Source: Solirubrobacterales bacterium (GTDB taxonomy: Bacteria; Actinomycetota; Thermoleophilia; Solirubrobacterales; Solirubrobacteraceae). From it: a DNA stretch of 11,656 nt. The notes under the pieces are model-generated. The model made no database searches, was not told the origin of the DNA, and saw only the letters and a program-made list of their open reading frames with translations. Shown piece after piece: positions 11,608 through 11,656 of the stretch (positions are counted from its first letter, which is position 1; each line of letters begins with the position of its first letter). The position numbers were made by a program, and so were the translations under genes. The stretch is taken from positions 1 through 11,656 of the forward strand of contig JAOPZU010000264.1 in NCBI GenBank assembly GCA_025963955.1. Direction: 5' to 3'.

Positions 11608-11656
11608 GCGCCGCGCCCGGCCGCGCGGAGGCGGCGCGCGACGCCACCGGCGGTGG

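Noticed and set aside
11594..11647. 18-residue N-terminal extension of the 115-residue protein
   Set aside because: It would translate the -10 element and its composition is Ala/Arg/Pro filler; the ATG at 11593 has a leaderless promoter.
1..11656. Defence system, prophage, CRISPR array, tRNA or insertion sequence
   Set aside because: I looked for transposase or integrase motifs, regularly spaced repeats and tRNA-like foldings and saw none; gene content is metabolic with small unknowns.

Overview
The window is very GC-rich DNA with third codon positions dominated by G and C, almost no intergenic space and frequent GTG starts. This suggests a high-GC actinobacterium. The secreted protein with Solirubrobacterales-like repeat modules and the leaderless TANNNT-type promoters hint at Thermoleophilia, but that placement is an inference from style, not from a marker gene. 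I see no rRNA, tRNA, CRISPR array, insertion sequence or phage module. No gap without a gene exceeds about 130 bases.

Layout, left to right. The left edge holds the first 37 codons of a minus-strand lipoprotein, then pyruvate kinase (pyk, minus), then a large secreted choice-of-anchor P-like protein (minus). A divergent 130-base region with a perfect 11-bp tandem repeat leads to a plus-strand single-pass membrane protein. That gene ends in a clear hairpin terminator facing a second one for the convergent operon. The operon (minus, 8238 to 4267) contains four tightly packed genes in transcription order: a SnoaL-like/metallo-beta-lactamase (MBL) fusion protein, an unrecognised 148-residue protein, an alanine/serine-glyoxylate-type aminotransferase, and an M29-family aminopeptidase whose GTG start overlaps the aminotransferase stop. 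Divergent from it is a second, stand-alone MBL hydrolase (plus), followed by methylenetetrahydrofolate reductase (metF, plus). The right end has a 93-residue orphan protein (minus), a divergent YgjP/DUF45-type metallopeptidase (plus) and a 115-residue hypothetical protein (minus).

Biologically this is mainly housekeeping and accessory metabolism: glycolysis (pyk), one-carbon metabolism (metF), glyoxylate/amino-acid transamination and peptide trimming. I do not see a recognisable defence or biosynthetic system. The most striking content is regulatory. Eight genes that appear to head a transcript all carry a TA(C/G)NNT -10 hexamer only 6-9 nt before the start codon, so nearly all primary transcripts here look leaderless. 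A near-perfect 34-bp inverted repeat sits directly on the metF start and overlaps its -10. Two divergent gene pairs have overlapping, probably mutually exclusive promoters. A perfect 30-bp palindrome lies inside the 148-residue gene.
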